In this document: in pieces, positions 6,160 to 8,846 of the stretch
How positions within the stretch are numbered: the stretch's first letter is position 1
How the letters are laid out: each line of letters starts with the position of its first letter
Position numbers and translations under genes: made by a program
Assembly: GCA_964392615.1 (NCBI GenBank)
Contig: CAYMRB010000418.1
Location: forward strand, 1-8,846
Reading direction: 5' to 3'
DNA: 8,846 nt
Source: CAYMRB01 sp964392615
GTDB taxonomy: Bacteria > Planctomycetota > UBA8108
Notes under the pieces: generated by a model
Database searches by the model: none
The model's input: only the letters and a program-made list of their open reading frames with translations
What the model was told of the DNA's origin: nothing

Positions 6160-7407
6160 CTACGCCGTCGCGCGCAGCACCACCGCCACTGCCGCCCCCG
6201 GTCGGTTCACGGCAACGACGAGAGCACACCGTACCGGTCGCTCGATCGGCGCGCTCGCGAGCTCGAGCCCCTCTGGAGCGACGCCGGCCCCCTCGCCGAC
6301 GGTCGGCGGCACGACGCCGGTCTCGATCGCCCGCACCGCGATGACCGCCCCGACGGCCGAGCTGAACGCGAAGCCCTCGCCGAGCGCTCCCTTCGGGCAT
6401 ACGAGCGCGCACGGCCCCTCGCGACGCGGTGCGAACACGGCGCCCAGAGCCGGCCCTTCGATCGCATCGATCGTTCCGCCGTCACCGCTTCCGACGACGA
6501 GGTCGACGTCGTCGATCCCGATCCGGGCCATCGCGAGCGCGTCGAGAATCGCGCGTTCGACCGCGTCCGATCCAGGCGGTGCGGAATCCGGCCCTTGGTG
6601 CGATCGCGGACGCGCGATCGACCAGCCAGCAACTTCCGCGAGCGGCGATGCGCCGCGCTCGACCGCGACCGCTTCGCTCTCGAGAAGCGCGACGGCAGCT
6701 CCTTCGCTGAAGAACGGCGCTCCACCCGCCCCACTGTACGGAGCGATCCCCGCCGCGCTGACGAAATCACCGCTCGCAAGGGCGGCGTGCACGAAGTCGC
6801 AGTACTCGTCGGCACCGCCGGCGATCGCGGACATCGCATCGTCGAGCGCGACCCGCTCCGCCGCCTCGACGACCGCCGCCAGGCCGACGTCCTCGCCACC
6901 GACGAGCGCGAGACTCGCGCCGCGCAAGTCGAACGATAGCGACACGTGTCCCGATGCCGCGTTCATCACGCACTCCGAGAAAAGCAACGGGCTCGCGGCC
7001 CGTGGCCCATCGCGGTAGAGCGCCTCGTAGTAGTCGAAATGGTAGCGCGACGAGCCGTACGACGTGCCGAGCATGACCGCGGCGCGATCGCGCCACCGTG
7101 CGACCAGATCGTCGGTGCCGCCGGCGCGCCCGAGCGCAGCCGCCGTCGCCGCGACCGCGTAACGCGACAGCGCCGACACGCGGCGCAGCTTGCGCACGTC
7201 GACCAGCGCGTCGATGTCGTCCGCCCACGCGTCGACGGTGCCCGCTGCTTCGGGAACCGGCACGTCGCGGTTGGAGCGAGGACTCGGCCGGCGCCCGCTC
7301 TCGCCCGCGAGGAGCCGGGACCACAGCGCGTCGATACCGACGCCGAGCGGTGACACGACACCGGTTCCCGTCACGACGACGCGATGGCGATCGATGCTCC
7401 CGCTCAT
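6160..7407 (-). CDS. Chain-length-factor-like ketosynthase (KS-beta), catalytically dead
   Basis: This 415-residue KS-fold protein has the catalytic residues replaced. Seen: VVVTGTGVVSPLG (10-22), the normal KS opening; ASLALVGGEDVGLAAV (164-179), where Glu172 takes the place of the nucleophilic Cys (fixed by the conserved Gly nine residues earlier); VGSGDGGTIDAIEG (305-318) in place of VNxHGTxTxxND, with no His; CPKGALGEGF (337-346), in which Lys339 remains but the GH His is Glu344; and a C-terminal VAVNRPG (398-404) instead of FGFGG. Known: KS-beta/CLF subunits of type II polyketide synthases pair with KS-alpha, usually carry Gln at the Cys position, and shape the chain-length tunnel. Glu here is a variant that might still decarboxylate or simply pack. 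The ATG overlaps the KS-alpha stop as ATGA, the classic KS-alpha/KS-beta coupling, with GAGG upstream. The frame extends upstream to 7518 but that part is shadow of KS-alpha. Confidence 0.92.
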   Translation of the reverse strand: MSGSIDRHRVVVTGTGVVSPLGVGIDALWSRLLAGESGRRPSPRSNRDVPVPEAAGTVDAWADDIDALVDVRKLRRVSALSRYAVAATAAALGRAGGTDDLVARWRDRAAVMLGTSYGSSRYHFDYYEALYRDGPRAASPLLFSECVMNAASGHVSLSFDLRGASLALVGGEDVGLAAVVEAAERVALDDAMSAIAGGADEYCDFVHAALASGDFVSAAGIAPYSGAGGAPFFSEGAAVALLESEAVAVERGASPLAEVAGWSIARPRSHQGPDSAPPGSDAVERAILDALAMARIGIDDVDLVVGSGDGGTIDAIEGPALGAVFAPRREGPCALVCPKGALGEGFAFSSAVGAVIAVRAIETGVVPPTVGEGAGVAPEGLELASAPIERPVRCALVVAVNRPGAAVAVVLRATA

Positions 7408-8618
7408 CGGTCCACGACCTCGCTCGAGAAGACCAGGCTCGTATTGCACCCGCCGAAACCGAAGCTGTTCGACATCGCGCAGCGCACTTCGTGCTCGACG
7501 CCCGTGCGCACGAGGCACAGGTCGCCGAGTTCCGGATCGGTCGCGTCGACACCGAGGTTGGCGGGCAGGAAGCCTTCACGGATCGCGAGAAGCGTCACCG
7601 CAGCCTCGACCGTGCCGGCGCCGCCGAGCGTGTGACCGAAGAACGGCTTCGATGAGCTCAAGGGCAGATCGGCAAGGCGATCACCGAAGACCTGGCGCAG
7701 AGCGCGCGACTCGGCGAGATCGTTCGCCGGCGTCGCGGTGCCGTGGCAGTTGACGTAGTCGATCCCGTCCGGCTCGAGCCCTGCGCGGTCGAGCGCGCGG
7801 CGCATGGCGAGGGCTGCTCCCTCGCCTTCCGGATGCGGATGGGTGAGATGGTGCGCGTCGGTCGACTCGCCCCACCCCGCGAGGTGCCCGAGCACCTCGC
7901 GGCTCGCCGCGCGCGCATCGTCCGCTCTCTCGAGGACGAACGCGGCGAAACCGTCGCCGAGAAGCATGCCGTCGCGATCGGCCGCGAACGGCCGCACATC
8001 GGAGGTCGAAAGCGCCATCAGCGAGCCGAAGCCCGCGAGCGTGAAGATGCTCAGCGGGTCGAAGCCGGCGGCGAGGACCGCGTCGACGCGCCCCGACAGG
8101 AGCCAACGCGCGCCTTGAGCCAGGCTACTGCCGCCCGCCGCGCACGCGTTGGAGACGATCGACGCGGGGCCGCCGATGCCGAGTCGCCGCGCGAGTCGGT
8201 CGAGAAACTCCTCGGTGTAGTAGCCCTCGAGCAGACCGTAGTCGACGTCTGCGGCGCCGTCCCGGCCAAACGCGGCAAAGAACCGATCGGAGGTCGACGA
8301 TCCGGCCAGCGAGCTTCCGATCACGAGGCCGCACCGCGCTCCACTGGCGCCGCAGGCATCCACCGTGACGCCACCGAGCGCCTCGCGAATCGCTCCGAGT
8401 AGGTGGAGCATCTCGAACGGCAAGTCGGCGTCGACATCCCTGGTCGCCCCGAGGGCCGGAGCCTCGCCACCGGTGCGGATCGGATAGTCGCCGAGCTCGA
8501 TGCGCGTGATCGGCGCGAGCCCGGAGTCCCCCGAGCGGAGGCGGCGCCAGTTCTCGCTGACGCCGACGCCCAGGCACGTCGTCATGCCCAGTCCCGTGAC
8601 CGCGATGCGTTCGCTCAA
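7404..8618 (-). CDS. Beta-ketoacyl-[ACP] synthase, KS-alpha / FabF-like, catalytically complete
   Basis: A 404-residue condensing enzyme that should catalyse decarboxylative Claisen condensation of malonyl-ACP with an acyl chain held on its Cys. Seen: ERIAVTGLGMTTCLGVG (3-19); VSNACAAGGSSLAQGA (155-170) with nucleophile Cys159; DAHHLTHPHPEG (254-265); VNCHGTATPAND (289-300) with His292; SSSKPFFGHTLGGAG (321-335) with Lys324 and His329; and SFGFGGCN (385-392). The full Cys-His-His-Lys set and FabF length are present. The start is TTG at 8618, preceded nine bases earlier by TAGGAG; the next in-frame ATG (residue 12) would cut the conserved first strand. It is first gene of a two-gene operon with the KS-beta and most likely forms the KS-alpha/KS-beta heterodimer with it. 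The closest functional analogy is the elongating KS of aryl polyene and other type II polyene pathways; housekeeping FabF is less likely because of the adjacent dead partner. Confidence 0.95.
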   Translation of the reverse strand: MSERIAVTGLGMTTCLGVGVSENWRRLRSGDSGLAPITRIELGDYPIRTGGEAPALGATRDVDADLPFEMLHLLGAIREALGGVTVDACGASGARCGLVIGSSLAGSSTSDRFFAAFGRDGAADVDYGLLEGYYTEEFLDRLARRLGIGGPASIVSNACAAGGSSLAQGARWLLSGRVDAVLAAGFDPLSIFTLAGFGSLMALSTSDVRPFAADRDGMLLGDGFAAFVLERADDARAASREVLGHLAGWGESTDAHHLTHPHPEGEGAALAMRRALDRAGLEPDGIDYVNCHGTATPANDLAESRALRQVFGDRLADLPLSSSKPFFGHTLGGAGTVEAAVTLLAIREGFLPANLGVDATDPELGDLCLVRTGVEHEVRCAMSNSFGFGGCNTSLVFSSEVVDR

Positions 8619-8627
8619 GAACTCGTA

Positions 8628-8633
8628 CTCCTA
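8628..8633 (-). promoter_or_regulatory. Ribosome binding site fixing the TTG start of KS-alpha
   Basis: The minus strand reads TAGGAG, with a 9-base spacer to the TTG at 8618-8616. Only the TTG gives the full KS N-terminal strand, so this site supports an unusual start codon. Confidence 0.8.
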
Positions 8634-8639
8634 CCGACA

Positions 8640-8667
8640 GGGGACATCGACCGGGGACGATGTCCCC
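8640..8667. repeat. Perfect inverted repeat in the KS-alpha leader (operator or hairpin)
   Basis: The 10-bp arms GGGGACATCG (8640-8649) and CGATGTCCCC (8658-8667) match perfectly around an 8-base loop. A further GGGGAC copy runs from the loop into the second arm (8653-8658), so an alternative pairing is possible. It lies 6 bases upstream of the KS-alpha ribosome site. It could be a dimeric repressor operator or an RNA hairpin controlling access to that site. It has no U-tract and precedes a gene, so an intrinsic terminator is unlikely. Confidence 0.75.
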
Positions 8668-8723
8668 CGCGGGATCCGCGCGGCCCGGAATCTCACCCGG
8701 CGCGCGCGACACCGAAGCCGACA

Positions 8724-8752
8724 ACAATGCTCGTCTCGCCGCACCATTGCAA
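8724..8752 (-). promoter_or_regulatory. Weak candidate promoter for the KS-alpha/KS-beta operon
   Basis: Read leftward, TTGCAA (8752-8747, 4 of 6) and CATTGT (8729-8724, 3 of 6) are 17 bases apart. The match is marginal. The location about 105 bases before the start codon, upstream of the inverted repeat, is sensible, and no better pair was found in 8619-8846. Confidence 0.2.
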
Positions 8753-8805
8753 CCATCTGTCGGAATCAACGGGCTGTTAGCGCGGACAGCGGCGCCGCAG
8801 ACGTC

Positions 8806-8834
8806 TTGGCAATGCCGATTCGATTCCCTAAGAT
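8806..8834 (+). promoter_or_regulatory. Sigma70-like promoter reading rightward out of the window
   Basis: TTGGCA (8806-8811, 5 of 6) and TAAGAT (8829-8834, 4 of 6) are separated by exactly 17 bases, in a short AT-richer stretch. Its direction is away from KS-alpha, so it would drive a gene beginning just beyond 8846 and make this a divergent intergenic region. No start codon for that gene is visible. Confidence 0.5.
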
Positions 8835-8846
8835 GCGCCTCTTCTT

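Noticed and set aside
5756..7018. 420-codon plus-strand open frame overlapping fabG and KS-beta
   Set aside because: Ser/Thr/Ala/Pro/Arg-rich shadow crossing the convergent junction of two well-supported genes.
8125..8769. 214-codon minus-strand open frame starting upstream of KS-alpha
   Set aside because: Its 3' part is a shifted frame of KS-alpha and its 5' part is the leader with the palindrome; no motif or good ribosome site.
1..8846. Scan for CRISPR arrays, tRNA/rRNA genes, insertion sequences and attachment sites
   Set aside because: No regularly spaced long repeats, no cloverleaf or rRNA-like segments, no transposase or integrase motifs were seen; the only repeats are the three short ones listed.

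Overview
The window is uniformly GC-rich and reads as one compact part of a specialised-metabolite locus built from type II (dissociated) ketosynthase/fatty-acid-synthase-like enzymes. It codes for three full-length ketosynthase (KS) fold proteins, one half-length KS-like protein, an acyl carrier protein (ACP), a FabG-type ketoreductase, two glycosyltransferases, a small membrane protein and the start of an unidentified protein. Composition, the sigma70-like promoter shapes and the aryl-polyene-like parts list suggest a high-GC Gram-negative bacterium, perhaps myxobacterial/deltaproteobacterial or a relative. Nothing in the window fixes the taxon.

Layout: (1) 1-2843, minus strand, read right to left: degenerate KS (1563-2843), half-length KS-like protein (694-1566), ACP (421-693), then an incomplete gene (from 414) that runs off the left edge. 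The genes overlap or nearly abut, so this is one operon. (2) 2844-3022: divergent control region with a 16-bp-period tandem repeat, an inverted repeat and a candidate leftward promoter. (3) 3023-6137, plus strand: a 67-residue membrane protein, then a tightly coupled trio of GT4 glycosyltransferase, GT2 glycosyltransferase and FabG reductase. (4) 6160-8618, minus strand, convergent with FabG: a catalytically complete KS-alpha (7404-8618) coupled by an ATGA overlap to a chain-length-factor-like KS-beta (6160-7407). (5) 8619-8846: leader and promoter region with a perfect 10-bp inverted repeat, plus a good sigma70-like promoter pointing right, out of the window.

How the parts may work together (inference): the KS-alpha/KS-beta pair would extend an ACP-bound chain, FabG would reduce the 3-keto group, and the glycosyltransferases would decorate the product or its lipid carrier. 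The second KS set keeps the nucleophilic Cys but has lost the decarboxylation His and the conserved Lys. It travels with a half-length KS homologue and the ACP, and could transfer or gate acyl chains rather than extend them. The parts list resembles aryl polyene and related type II polyene pathways, but the coupled GT4-GT2-FabG operon and the non-canonical KS/half-KS pair are not the textbook arrangement. No dehydratase, acyltransferase/ligase, thioesterase, phosphopantetheinyl transferase or exporter is visible here; they would have to lie outside the window. Product class and novelty cannot be settled from this sequence alone.
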